Source of the DNA: Chrysopilus asiliformis | Lineage: Eukaryota; Arthropoda; Insecta; Diptera; Rhagionidae | Reading direction: 5' to 3' | Assembly: GCA_964034945.1 (NCBI GenBank) | Contig: OZ035962.1 | Location: 74,787,597 to 74,851,596, forward strand | DNA length: 64,000 nt | In this document: positions 23,633 through 35,584 of the stretch, one piece after another | How the letters are laid out: the number at the start of each line of letters is the position of its first letter | Numbering within the stretch: the stretch's first letter is position 1 | Translations under genes and position numbers: made by a program | Notes under the pieces: generated by a model | Told to the model about the DNA's origin: nothing | What the model saw: only the letters and a program-made list of their open reading frames with translations | Databases searched by the model: none

Positions 23633-23820
23633 AGAGAGAACTCCAATTCGGCAGAAGCAGCAGCAGCAGAAATTTTAGAGATTAGCGCTAAAATGAAATT
23701 CTGATTCTGCCGCTGCTTCTTCTACTGCTGCTTTATTTGAGCGCAACACATTAGACGCGATGTTTTAAAGTTCTGCATCTGCCGCTGCTTCTACTTCTGC
23801 CGAAGTGGAGTTCTCCCTTT
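23633..23820. repeat. Foldback MITE with GCAGAAGCAG arms
   Basis: Left AGAGAACTCCAATTCGGCAG and the inverted right end GGGAGAACTCCACTTCGGCA pair over about 45 bp. The arms contain AGCAGCAGCAGAA runs, so they look like a trinucleotide repeat but are inverted ends. Confidence 0.7.
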
Positions 23821-24038
23821 ACTCTTAATTAAGGTTCTTGGTTCTGTCGTAACGCCGTAACGCACAGATAGTGTACTCATAAAATAAATTAAACAAAAAA
23901 AAATGTGTGTAATATATTAATTTTATATTGCAGAGCTTATTTACAGATATAATGTTATAAGGATTTTACATATGAAATGAACATAAAAACGTTTTTCTAA
24001 AAATAAAAATACTAGAAATGGTTTGTTTTGCAAATATT

Positions 24039-24182
24039 GGGCCTTACCAATGAACATTTGTAAAGTCGAGTCTACGTTGTCTTAAAACTAGACACATAGA
24101 CTAAAATAATTTATAGTTTGTTAGAGTCGAAACTAAAAAGGCTACGTAGACTCGACTTTATAAATGTTTCTTGGTAACGCCC
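24039..24182. repeat. Small foldback MITE
   Basis: Arms GGGCCTTACCAATGAACATT / inverse, with AAAGTCGAGTCTACG pairing exactly, around a ~60-bp centre. Confidence 0.75.
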
Positions 24183-24789
24183 ATTATGTTTTTATATTTT
24201 GTTATGGGCACAAATTTAAAGGCGTGTTATGATTCTTTCTTCACTCAAGGAAAGCATGTTATCGCTTTCTTATTGGTGTTATTAGAAAGCAGAATATTCA
24301 ATACTTATTTTGAAAATGACAGTGGGTGCATCAATTTCGCTGTTTTGCTTAGTTACCGATCGCTAAAAGTAAATTGACCGTATTGCCACAAGCAAAAGAG
24401 TAATTTTGGCCAGACAAGCATATGCTAAATGGAAGGATGAGTGCGTCCATTTAGACATCGAGTGTGCGTTCCGAACTTGGTGAATAGTGGGAAAAATTCG
24501 GCAAATGACGTACAATTTCGAAAGGAAAGATATTTTTCAAAGATAGCCCAATGTCGCCCAAACGATTTTTTTAAATCGCCTAATTTGCGATTTGCGATTT
24601 TTTCAAAAAGATTGTTGCAAAATCACGAAAAAGATAGCCCAATTCGCGATAAATCGCCCAAACTGGCAACCCTGGTACTAATAACCAGCTTTTTTCAGGA
24701 AATTCTCGTTTTTTTTTTCGGAAAACTAACAGTTTTTTGCAATATTCTTTAACAATTTAACAACAATTTTTGGACATATTTTTTAACAA

Positions 24790-25160
24790 TTTTTGGAGGC
24801 TCTAGTGATCAGCGACCCCGAAAACCCGCTAATGCTATATTTCCCAAGAAAAAGTCCCTTGCTTTTAATTGGCTAATTTGTTTAACAAAAAACGTCTTCC
24901 TCAAAAAGGCCTTCCCATGAAATTTTTTATGTTAAGCCCTTATAAACAGCTTGACGTCTTTTCATTCGTGATGAGCGAACCCGAAAACCCCCTAATGTCA
25001 TATTTCCCCGGAAAAAATGGGAAAAAGGATATTTTCGTTATCCTTACAGGACCTTCTGGTTTGGATTTTGAAAATCTAACACCTGCTTCTGGCAACGCAG
25101 ATCGGTCCAGTCGTTTTTGAGTTTTGTAATCTCAAACCAACCAACCAACAAACTTCCATA
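24790..25160 (-). mobile_element. Helitron-like family fragment, inverted
   Basis: In reverse complement it matches 12245-12420: a GTTTGTTGG(T)T stretch, GAGATTACAAAACT, ACTGGACCGAT and AGGTGTTAGATTTTCAAAAT, then the GGTCCTGTAAGGATAACG core that is tandemly amplified at 4.8-5.6 kb. A partial internal duplication (GCGAACCCGAAAACCC…) is present. Confidence 0.5.
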
Positions 25161-25784
25161 TGATGTGATACAACTTACCTGCTGCCTTTCCAATTGAGGT
25201 GCACAATTAAATCCTCCATACACATAGTTATTATTTTATCGATGTAGATACTATTGTGTGGCTGGCATTCTTTAGAGATTCCGTATTTTCAAAAAAAAAA
25301 TTTTTTCATAAATTCTTTCAACTTTTGAAATATTGCGATATTATTATGCGCGCATATATTGAAGTTTTTTTCAATGAAATTATGTATTATTAATGAAATT
25401 CTATACAGAATTGAATTCATATTGAAATTCTCGGTTAACATCATGTTGCACGGCGTACAGTTTGTACTTTTTATTGATTCATTTACTATTTCTGAATATT
25501 TTACTAACATTATTGCCCTTGAACGCATCTTATACGAAGCAAGCGTCAGAATTATCGATATTATATTCGATTTCAATTGGAATGTGATCACAATTTTTCT
25601 CATATTCCGGAATTCTGAAGTTCATGTTTAAACAAAAGTCGTGAAAATTTTGTGACACGACATGCATCATATCGCAATCCTGTTTCCTTTAACTTATATT
25701 TTTTGGAAGCATTTCCATGTTATCCATAGTTGCGTAAGTGAAATTAAACACTTTATTTGGGCTTCTTTTTGCTATTGACAATAT
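25161..25784. other. Probable decayed extension of P-like element
   Basis: Minus-strand frames here continue weakly from the P-like transposase but are broken by stops. No other feature seen. Confidence 0.3.
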
Positions 25785-26720
25785 TTACGTGATTGAAGTT
25801 AGCAACGCCAAATGGAATTTAATGTGATTGTTTCTAAATGTGTCAATTACTTCGCAAATAGATATCCAGGAATATAATAATGAGTAATTCTCATCTTTGT
25901 ATTTAATGAAAAAACTTTTATTATATGCTTTCGCGTACATAACTGAAGCCAGTGCTTGAATATCTTGCAACACTACTATACAATTCTGTATGTCCGGATT
26001 CTGTTCTGCCAATGCTTGAGCTAATTGTACACATTGGATGTCCAGCATTGCGCAATACGTTTCTCCAATGAAAAAGGTAGGGATTTTCAATTGTGGAACG
26101 AAACGTTTCCCTTTTTTCGTCCTTGTTTGAATTGCTTCCATTTCTTTCGCGTTTATTTTCATACCATTACTCCACAAAAAATCTTTTCTAATGATAAACG
26201 AACAGATATTTTTTAATATGTGAGCAATGCTCTTCACAATCGGCACTTCTTTGTTTAGTATTTGTATGAATGGTTCATCGAAAGTAATTTGTGTCGTTTT
26301 CAAACTACAGTTGAAATTTCTTGCATTGTCGACAATTAAACAGGTTATTTCGATATTTCTGGCGATAAACAATTCCAACGATTGGGAAAAAACGCTTTTA
26401 TAGTCTTTTATTGCGTATCTATCGGTATAAAAATACAAAAAAGGAACCGTTATATCTTCTTGTACCATTTGGAGCATAACAACTAACATTTTTGTTAAGA
26501 TGCCAAGGAAATCATTGTGCTTCGAAATTCCAATGACATAATCGTGTTTTGGATTATACTTTAAACCACGACGTAAATTGAATTCGTCCACAATACTGAA
26601 AAATTCCTTTCCTTGGCATTTATTTTGAATTTCATCAACAAAGGTTATTGTTTTTTGGTTTATTCCAGGTAGTAAAATTCTGCCCGTATTTGCGTTTGTT
26701 GCAAGGTTGGCGTGACACAT
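25785..26720 (-). pseudogene. P-element-like transposase core, catalytically degenerate
   Basis: A 311-codon frame read on the minus strand. Landmarks follow the order of P-element/THAP9 transposases: an Asp-Glu segment (FFSIVDEFNLRRGLKYNPKHD), a strand pair around VIGISKH, a hydrophobic MLVVMLQ, PFLYFYTDR, a second acidic segment (CLIVDNARNFN), and an F-x-x-P…IAHILKNI segment where family members carry D-x-x-H-L-x-K. In this copy the Asp of the last motif is not present, so the enzyme is probably dead. The THAP zinc finger and the C-terminal domain are not in this frame. Assignment rests on motif order, not on a search. Confidence 0.55.
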
Positions 26721-27309
26721 GTCATTTCTGTCACCGCCAAATTGGAAGTGAGAGTGCTCGTCCCGCTCAGTTATATATATTGGATGTTAAATTAAATACA
26801 TATTTGGACATTTCTATTGCAGGAAGACTATCGCGCAGGGAACTGAAGAAAATTCTATAGCTCGTACAAATACGCAGCACAACTACACTGAGAGAAATGT
26901 ACATTTTTAAATTAAACAATTTCCACCCTAGATCTAAAAATCTAGTTACTTTTTTGATTTAAAAAGGAATATCCTAAAATTAGCAGAATATTTTATTATT
27001 TAATAACTTATGATTTTAAATCAAAAATTACCCTTGCTAAAAACTAAAACATGTTTTTAGAATTAAAAACCCCAAAATGTTTAAATCTAAAATTGCCTCT
27101 ACTAAAAATTAAAGTGTGTTTTTAGAATTGAATAACCAAAATATTTAAACTTGAAATCTTTATTAGTGATTCAAAAATGGCCTTTCTAAATTTATACAAG
27201 TGAATTTTAAAATTTAAAATCATTCTTTTGAATTAAAATGATAGATTTTAAATCGTAGAGGTTTTGCAAAACCATTTCGTCTAGCTGTCAGTTTCAATTG
27301 TAATGTCAA

Positions 27310-28709
27310 GTGGAAGACGTGAAATTATCAAAAATACTGGCTAGTTTAGAAGAAATTAGTGAAAGTGAAGGATAACACGAATACGAGGAAGAAGACGATC
27401 ATAACATTAATATTGTTAAAACAACGAATAACCCAGAACAGTCTAAAGAACTGTTCAAGTTATTGGAGAAGCTTGACGGAGTGGTTTTTACTACTTTCTT
27501 AGGTAAATTTTATTTTATTTAACATAATACTATTATATTAAGTATTCTTTAGAGCACAGTGTTACGGCGAAAAACTTAAAATTTACAAGCAGATATCATT
27601 TGGATGAGCTGTGTCCGAAAACAAATTATGGTCAACGTTACATTTTTGAACATAACCTAAAAGCTTGGCAGAAAGAACAGGTAGTTATTAATTTCTGATT
27701 AAGTAATTTTTATGTGGAGCGAAAATATTCCTGTCGCATTGGCATCAGCTACTGATAACGATCTAATTCCTATATCGCTGTTACCTAACTGCGCCTACTG
27801 AAGTGTCAGTGTCAGCATCTACCATAGATGTTTATATAACAGCGATATTTAAATCAGATCGTTATCAGTAGCTGATGCCAATGCGGCATTTACCTAAAGG
27901 GCGTCGGAAAAATATGCTTTTACGGATTCTTGGATATTTCATAAATTTTCATGATTTATATCATAGTGAAAAATAATATATATTTTCTAAATATTTTTAC
28001 ATAAATTTGTAGCTTACTAATAAAAAAATTGTGTTTCTTTTAGATCGAAATTGATTTTGAATTTATACATTCTACTTGCTCGAATAAATTTTTTAATAAA
28101 ATAGAAAACTTTTTGGACGAAATCATAATCACAATAAAAAGAGATGTAAAAGATGGAAATTCAAAAGATCTTTTACACCAACTGGAGACCTTAGATTCCC
28201 TGGAAATAGGTTTGTTCAGTAATATTAATTCGGGTTCAAAAAAATGTCACTATTTTTTTCCAGATAAACGGACCACGCTTATTTTTATTTTAATTCATTC
28301 ATTGTTTATTCCTATACTAATAGAACATATTCTAGTGATAACGTTTCTGGAAAAAAAGCATTTGCATAGAAGTTCAATTGGTCACTCCAGAAATACTTTT
28401 ATGCAGTTAGTTTTTATTTTAAATGATTTAGACAACCGAATAACATCAATAACAGAAGAATGCGTCAAAAATAAAAAATCATTGCAGCCAATAATTTTCG
28501 GTGTTGGTCCCAACTTTACTGAAAAAACTGATTTTTTTGTGTATTATTTTAATACGTTACACAGACTTCCGAATTTCATAAAATCAGTAGACTCTTGTTT
28601 CAAAATCTTTAAGGTTTTTGATTTACAATTTCCAAAAGAATGCCAACTTTTATGGCAATTTATTCAAATATATTTTTATGAGATTCGTACTAGTCATGAT
28701 ATAGAATGA
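27310..28709 (+). pseudogene. Spliced ORF of the 26.9-29.2 kb element, function unknown
   Basis: Exon pieces: about 27310-27501 (acidic, with one in-frame stop), 27551-27678 (…YHLDELCPKTNYGQRYIFEH) and 28044-28709 in two frames, ending IQIYFYEIRTSHDIE. The last piece contains a stretch of the pattern LQPIIFGVGPNFTEKTDFFV…FKVFDLQFPKECQLLWQFIQ. I recall similar sequence in uncharacterised arthropod proteins of likely transposon origin. No DDE or other catalytic triad seen. It may be an accessory protein of the element. Confidence 0.5.
27733..27881. repeat. Foldback MITE inside the transposon ORF intron
   Basis: Arms CGCATTGGCATCAGCTACTG / exact inverse, about 32 bp, 85-bp spacer. Falls between two coding pieces of the 26.9-29.2 kb element, so it is the younger insertion. 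Confidence 0.8.
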
Positions 28710-29181
28710 TCATTTTTTACACAGTATCTTAAATAAATTAACTCAATAAGAATTTTTAAAATGTCTTACTTATGTTTCATGTCTTACTTATGTTACAACA
28801 TAAAATTGTAATTTCTTTTAATAAAAGAGGTAATATTTTTTTTAACAGCATTCGAAAAAAAACATTTTTTTTATTGTGCACCTTGTACTTTGGTTTTGAT
28901 TTTAAACAGGTTTTGCTTTTAATTTTAGTATCAGCTCTAAAGGTAAGCTTTTAAATTCAAAAAGGTTTTCTTTTAAAATCACTGTAAATCTTTTAGAATT
29001 AAAAATCTCGTCTCTTAAAATTTAAAGAAATAAACTTTAGATTTTAAAAGGGCTATCACTAGAATTAAAGAGAATGTGGTTTTTATTTTTAGAATGAAGT
29101 TGTTTAGCTCGTACGCAAACAACAAATTACTAAAATCTAGAGCATTTCTTTTTGATTTTAGTATATTTTTCTCTGAGTGTA

Positions 29182-30840
29182 CATGAAAATAAAGAGATTA
29201 ATACACACTATTAAAATTTAAACTACATGCAAAGCGTAACGGTAAAACTTTGATGGATTTTTACTGCGTATTTTGAAAAATACTTACCCGAATATTACGA
29301 TATTATTAAGGAAAACTCAACAAAAAATTAACTGTTGCGCAGCAAAGTTAACTAAATTTATTCAATTTTATTTAATTTAAAAACACAATTTAATTTATTT
29401 TTAACAGTACGCACTCGAACAATTATTCACAGCGACTGACTTGCAAAATCACGAGTTGGTTGGTTGCAGCAAAATTGTATACCTCCTCAGGAGTCTCCAC
29501 AGGTTCAATGTTACTTGACAATTTTATTTGAATGACTCATGTTTCGCGTAACATTGATCGTTTGGATGTTCTTCAATGTTACGTGTGGGAGCAATTTCCA
29601 TCAATGTTACTTGACGAAAATTTCTCATCAATAATACTTTTCGGATTTCGAGTTTTAACCTCGATGTTGAACAGGCCGATATATCGAGGTATCGATGTTG
29701 CTATCCACGATGTTAGAACATTACTCTTCATAAAATTAGTAGAGAAACTAATTTTAGGACTAGACGGACTAGTTTTTAAATAGATTTAATATAGCCACTC
29801 TACTTAAAGATTTGTTTAAATTTTCTTTGGTATCAATTTTCGGTTTCATCTTTCTACAAGATTTCGCAAAAAATATCAGACCTAGCCATGAAATTTCACA
29901 GAGAAGTTTGGTCCTGATTTGTGAACCGGAAGTAACCAAATTTGAAGTAACCAAATTTGAAATTTGTGAACCGGAAGTAACCAAAACGGCGGCTTTTTAA
30001 AAACTACGATTTCGTTTTTTGCGATCTATTCCAAAACTAACCATTTTCCAGTAGTCTTATGTATTAAAAAACTTGGAGACAATAAAATTTGCTACATTTA
30101 TGTCTTTTACTAGAACTCCGTATCTCAAGCCATTATAAAGATATGCCGGTATTTAAAAAAAATAGTTTTTTGCGAATATCTCGAAAACTAACGGATTTTT
30201 GGTGGTTCAACGTATAAGAAGAATTAAAACCGTCTTTATTCTACCTGGGTGCACTCCACCCACAACAGAGCATTCGCCAGGTGGCTAAATTATTTATTAA
30301 ATTGAACTTTTTCAAAACATCGGAAAAACATCGAGGTCTCGATATTTTCAGGACGATGTTTTTTGACATGGATGTCGCCTTAAAAAAAAACATCGATTTT
30401 CGATATATCGAGGTTTTAAGAACGATGTTGCATCCCTACTATTGTTGCTATTACGTCGTGCGTAGTAATATTTGTTATCTATTTTGAAGCGTTTTTCTAT
30501 AAAAAAAAGAGTATATTAACGTTGATTGCAATTACATATATTAAAACTTAGGTGAATGAATTTCGGTTGAACTTTTGAATCCTTGAGTTATATCTTCGCT
30601 ATTTAAAGAATTGTCGAAATCAGGGTTTATCGGAGATGCTAGCGATTTCATTATGTTATATTTATTTATTTTACGATTTCTATTATAAAAAATTGTGGTA
30701 CTATTGTAGTAATAATAGCAATAATTATTTTTTAAATCAATTAACCTTATTAATATTTTTGCATTAATTAATACTAAAACTTATAATAAATTAGTACAAA
30801 AATGCCTTAGTCTAAACATGAAAAATTACTTAAAATAAAA
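29182..30840. other. Intergenic DNA with short repeats
   Basis: No gene. Contains a direct repeat GAACCGGAAGTAACCAAA (29922 and 29970), a hairpin AAAATTAGT/ACTAATTTT near 29730-29756, clusters of the palindrome ATCGATATATCGA-like sequence (29680-29700; 30390-30410), and a segment (30170-30230) similar to 50150-50205. Confidence 0.4.
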
Positions 30841-31107
30841 CTAATGGCTAAATTTAGAAAAACAGTGTAAAATTGGGATAAGTATATATTGATTTTCGGA
30901 ATGGATAGCAAAATATTTATACGTAATATCGGATTGTAAGAAATAAGTTATGTTCGTTTCAATGTTACTACATGCTACAATACCCAATGCGGAAGAGGAA
31001 ATCAAGGGCTCAGTAAAAAAATCTTCTATTGTTTGGAATTTATATCCCAATATAATTTCACCTTCTTTTTGTCTACCGAATCCAACCACTTTTATAGGGA
31101 TACTCAT

Positions 31108-31172
31108 TTTTATGAGACAAAATGAATCTTTTATATCTCATTTTTTATGAGACAAAATGAATCTTTTATATT
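31108..31172. repeat. ~37-bp tandem duplication
   Basis: Two copies of a TATGAGACAAAATGAATCTT unit, in the 3' part of the TNP2-like gene; it separates the last two coding pieces. Confidence 0.8.
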
Positions 31173-31796
31173 TTTGAATGTAACATTGAAATGATTAATG
31201 AGATTTTTTTCAAAAGGAGGTAACATATCTATTTTTTTTTTCTTGTAGTATTTCTTGTAGTCTGTTATGCAATTGTTGTAATATATTTGTTGGTTTTCGC
31301 ACCAAACTTTTAATGAACTGCATATAATTTTCGGATTTATATGCGGAAAAGCTGTCTAAGGGTCCAAACTGTCTTACGCAATCTGCCAAATGCAAAAGAG
31401 AATGTATATTAAACGACACAGTATGGACACCAAATATTGTTGGGAAAATTCGAACAAATTCTTTTAATATTTCTTCCGCAACATTGATATCAGCTGGATT
31501 AGTTCGATTACATGAAAGTATTCTAATTGCTGAGTGTAGCAGTAAAAACAAATAATAAACATAATCGTCAACTCTATTTCTCAATACTATGATACCTGTG
31601 TAGAGCAAAAATTGTCTATATTCAGTTGCTTTTCAATGCACAAAATCGACAAGTGATCGAGGAGTCCTGGCAAACTCTGATGGAATTTGATTGTGCAATT
31701 AGTTTAACGTTGAATTTATTTCTTTAGTTTTGAAAAACCTCCCGTTAAATTTCCCCCTTGACAATGCTATTAACATTTTTTTCATAACCCCTAGAT

Positions 31797-33120
31797 CAGG
31801 GCCGGCCAACCCAAATCATTCCACGGGCCAATCTAATGATTCATTTTTTTTGGCGGGCCGCACATGAAAAAATAGAATAACCGCCATTTCTTAGTAAAAT
31901 TTTCAAATAATATTTTATGTTGTTTTTTAACAGTCACTTGGTTTAAAAAAAATTTAGAACAAAATGCAAAAAGTTGAGCATAACCCCACGACTCCATTGG
32001 GCTTTTAAAAATCATGATTTTTTCCCCTACTCCATATTTTGGCGAATAAAGAAATCACCGCGTGGGCATCTTCAGTCATGATTTTTCATATTTATCGTGT
32101 CTCCATAGCGTACTTAGAAATGTCAACCAGGATGTAATCAGGGCAGCCAACTAGGAATCAGCGAATTTGAACTGAACAAATGTCAAAAAAAAATCCTACT
32201 TTTCAGCAGCCGAAAAAGTCATGACAGTACGGAGATTTAAATCATGATGCAACATTTTTTGAGTCTCCATTAGACTTTTTCGTGATTGGATTTAAATAAA
32301 ATCTGGAAAAAAGTATAGTGGAACCGTGGGGTAATGGAGGTGTGGGGTAAGAAAAAAATATTTGCTGAACAAATATATGTATAAATGGACTTATGTAAAT
32401 GTAAATGTATATATACGAGTAGTACTTATTTAAAATAAAACATAACAAAAGCTAAAACTGCCAATCTGGCAATTATTGAAACCCCCTATGGTGATTTAAG
32501 TGAACGGCGAACAATTATATCAAAATTCCACTTTGAAGTCAAACTGTCGAAGAAGATCTTTTAAAATTTATTCCAATCGGATTTTGAGGTATGGGAGTTT
32601 TATGTAGAATCATATTCTAAATAACTTTTGTTCTTGTACTTTTTAGATAAGAGGCACCGTTTTTGAGATATTCGCAAAAAACGTTTTCATTTGTTATGGG
32701 GGGTACCCCCCCTAATGGTCCGTTTTTGCCCATTAACGAACTTAGCCTCGCATTTTACGAAAAACGAATCTGCGTAAAATTTCAAGTCTGTAGCTCGGCG
32801 CCACAGATGGACAGACGGACGGACATGCACAAATTAATTTATTTTATCATTCTAAACACATTGGCGCAATTCATTTTTGTGTGTAATGACGGGATCTTGG
32901 CGTTACAAACGAAAAGGCAAAGTTAATATACCCTTTGGTTTCACCATACGGGTATAAAAAATAAATTGTAAAATTGCATATAAACTTTATGAGCAGTTTT
33001 AGTATTTTGTGTTTTATTAGTTACATATTTTTTTTTGTAAATTTCAAATCATTTGGCGGGCCGCATTTTCAATCGTCTCGGGCCGCATGCGGCCCGCGGG
33101 CCGCGGGTTGGCCACCGCTG
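31797..33120. mobile_element. hAT element in the TNP2-like gene, 8-bp TSD
   Basis: Ends CAGGGCCGGCCAACCC and, inverted, CAGCGGTGGCCAACCC. Exact 8-bp duplication CCCTAGAT at 31789-31796 and 33121-33128. GGCCCGCGGGCC-rich near its right end. It carries copy B of the hairpin-ended family. Excised on paper with one duplication, the host frame reads …VMHAVDLG-VMKKML without a break. Confidence 0.93.
32439..32955 (+). mobile_element. Hairpin-ended dispersed element, copy B
   Basis: Starts AACATAACAAAAGCTAAAAC, contains the TGCCAATCTGGCA palindrome, the GGGGTACCCCCC segment, a short GACAGACGGACGGACATGC run, and ends in the terminal hairpin CCATACGGGTATA. It is nested in the hAT element at 31797-33120, giving three layers. 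Confidence 0.75.
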
Positions 33121-33590
33121 CCCTAGATCAACCGCGTGCATTACATCAATTGGAAATTGAGAAACCATACCAATGTTTGCATTTTCAATTATAACTTTAT
33201 TGTTTACGAATTCTCTTCTGTGATGCTCAGGATATATTCTATTTTTAAAGCTATCATCTGCTCGCAATAAGCCAATATTCTGTTGAAATGATATTCTTCT
33301 CTGAATATAGACACCTTTTTGAGTGCATTTGGGGCAACTGTTTTTTCCAGTATGGAATTGCGTGTCTGTAAAAATTGCCCGCGCTGGGGTGTCTCAAATG
33401 AAGCACCGGACTTTAAACGGTTTTAACATAGAACAGCTTTTACCTATTTTTACACCATTTCTCTGTAACATAATAATTTCATCTGTTAAATATTTTAAAT
33501 AATCGTTAACATTTTCCGGTTTTGAAATACCGGAATAACAGCCTATCATAAATGATTTTTCAAGATAGTCATTCGGAAATGAACCTATAA

Positions 33591-34118
33591 AGGTGGGTTT
33601 AGAAACACGAGCATTTTCATTTTTACTGGCAAAGTGAGTGAAATGCCAGATTTCTTATGACTTTTTCACCAAGTGGGAAAGGGACGGGAAACCACTCAGT
33701 AAACATTTTACTGGAAATTTTGCTTGCATGTAGTGGTTTTACTATCCATAATTTTCGTCGACGATAGGAAAGTTATGGCAGTAAACAATAACAAACACAT
33801 TGGACTTCCCCGCCCTGCCAGCAAAATGTTACCCCTGAATTATGGGGAATTATGGCATTTTAAATGGAAACGGGAGGTAATAATAATTATGTTATTAATT
33901 ATAACATCACACAAAATGATTTTGTTAGGTGAAATTGAAGTGATAACAAACGTATTGCTGCGAGAAGGTGATGTGCAGTGACAGTTCGCCATAAAGTGGA
34001 AGGGAAAGTACGTGTGAGACACTGATGTGATCGACTTTTTGCGCACGTAAATTTGAATTTCGCTATCCCGCTCACTTTGCCAGTAAAAATGAAAATGCTC
34101 GTGTTTCTAAACCCACCT
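33591..34118. mobile_element. PIF/Harbinger-type MITE 1 (TAA target)
   Basis: Inverted ends of about 48 bp starting AGGTGGGTTTAGAAACACGA, flanked by TAA (33588-33590 and 34119-34121), the 3-bp TWA duplication typical of PIF/Harbinger. Lies in the TNP2-like coding frame. Confidence 0.8.
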
Positions 34119-34121
34119 TAA

Positions 34122-34598
34122 AGGAGCCGCTCCATTGCCATGACTTTTTACCATGACAAAAAAATGCAGGAAACTAGAGCAAGATAGACTTATGTAGATC
34201 TAAAAAGGAATGACTGAATACAAGTTAAACGCTATCCCTTCCAGTTTAACAACTTTATAGCAATAATATCAAACCTTATGCTATGAATATAATGTTCAAA
34301 TTGGCATGGTAACAAAGCTTTTGAGAAAAAGCTTTTGGCATGCGAAGGAGAAAAATGACATCACGCTATAATAACAGTTTGAATGTGTCCGTGCTTACTA
34401 TTCACTTACAGGGACAATGTGTGATTGTATTAGAAATCGCCATAAAATCGCCATACCAAAAGAGGAGAAATTATTTTTGCATTTGCCGACAAATTTTTGC
34501 AGTTGATTCTTATCTCCCTTTCTCGCCAAGGCATCTTCACATAAATGTGTCTCATTTTTTTTGTCATGGTAAAAAGTCATGGCAATGGAGCGGCTCCT
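34122..34598. mobile_element. PIF/Harbinger-type MITE 2, abutting MITE 1
   Basis: Inverted ends of about 43 bp starting AGGAGCCGCTCCATTGCCAT, flanked by TAA (34119-34121 and 34599-34601). It shares the middle TAA with MITE 1, so one inserted at the target site of the other. Confidence 0.82.
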
Positions 34599-34841
34599 TA
34601 ATAGGCCATAAAACATTTCGTGAACTTTTAAATACATTTAAACCATCTATACTTATATCTATTGAAACGCTAAAACTATTAGATAAAGAGGAGAAAGATT
34701 TCGACTGCAAATAGCTTTGAATACCAAAATGATAGTATTCACCAGGTGGAACACTGTGAGTTACAATCTTGGAGCGACCTGTTCCCAGAAGTTTTCTCGC
34801 TGATAACGGCAATCCTTCGATTTTTGATTTTCGCAGTGCTA

Positions 34842-35584
34842 CCACAGAACAACTATTATATAGAATGGAAAGTAAGGCCTTTCCTCATTAACTTCCACTA
34901 GAGTAAGCACTACACTATAGAAATCGGTTTTTTTTATCTCACTTCCCCTTTCTGCTGTCATACACTCGACCAAAAAAAAAATCAAATAGAATTCCCTTTT
35001 ACAATACATACAGAAAAGTGCTGGCACTTTTGTTTACATTTTGCATGACATTTCATTGCAACATTGATTCATTTCATTGCAACGATCGATTTTGATGGAT
35101 AATCACATTTTAGCGTGTTAACATTGCATAATTTCACATGAAAATGAATAAATCACAAATTCACCACTATTTAGTGAAGGAATGTTCCGCTAATTCCATT
35201 AAAAACCCAAACAGAAAGTTTTAGCGAGTCCCATCAACAACAGAAAGGTAAAGTATAACGAAAGATCGACAGAATTGCACATGAACGGGCCTTAAAACAA
35301 TTAAAAACTAAAACTAAATTAAATTTAACACCTTTCAACCAATAAGAACATTACTAATTTAATGGAAATATCAAATTCTTCATAAAACATTTCCATTATC
35401 CGATTTTGTTTTGATTTGTTTTCATTTCAAGTGACACATGGGAATCCATATTGCCACACACCACCAAATCGCTCAGTGTTCATGTACACTGTCATGTAAC
35501 AGCTATAGAAATCCTCGGATGTACGCTCCCAACACAAAACATTTTGTTAGAGCTTTCCATTCTATAATAGTAATTGTTCTGTGG
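34842..35584. mobile_element. TIR element with 5-bp TSD in TNP2-like gene
   Basis: Ends CCACAGAACAACTATTATAT and an imperfect inverse (one extra base in the right arm), about 33 bp. Direct duplication TGCTA at 34837-34841 and 35585-35589. Removing it joins …VSSLLVA-LRKSKIEG in frame. Superfamily not assigned. Confidence 0.78.

Larger units (their letters stand above)
22875..24674. mobile_element. hAT element (non-autonomous), 8-bp TSD, with nested insertions
   Basis: Ends CAGGGTTGCCAG…CTGGCAACCCTG with the exact 8-bp duplication GTACTAAT on both sides (22867-22874, 24675-24682), diagnostic of hAT. Subterminal repeats of the form TCGCCCAA(A) occur near both ends (22910-22960; 24550-24660). 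The 1800 bp includes three younger inserts: 23021-23487, 23633-23820 and 24039-24182. No transposase frame remains. Confidence 0.92.
26885..29181 (+). mobile_element. Unclassified TIR transposon with multi-exon ORF
   Basis: Short inverted ends TACACT(G/C)AGAGAAA at about 26884 and 29181. Both flanks carry many diverged copies of a TTTTAGAATTAAA motif (26900-27240; 28900-29150), as expected for subterminal transposase-binding repeats. A spliced coding region lies between. The ends differ from those of the other transposons here; I could not name the superfamily. Confidence 0.6.

Noticed and set aside
23633..23820. AGCAGCAGCAGAA run considered as a polyglutamine coding tract
   Set aside because: Both tracts are the inverted arms of a foldback and the frames contain stops.
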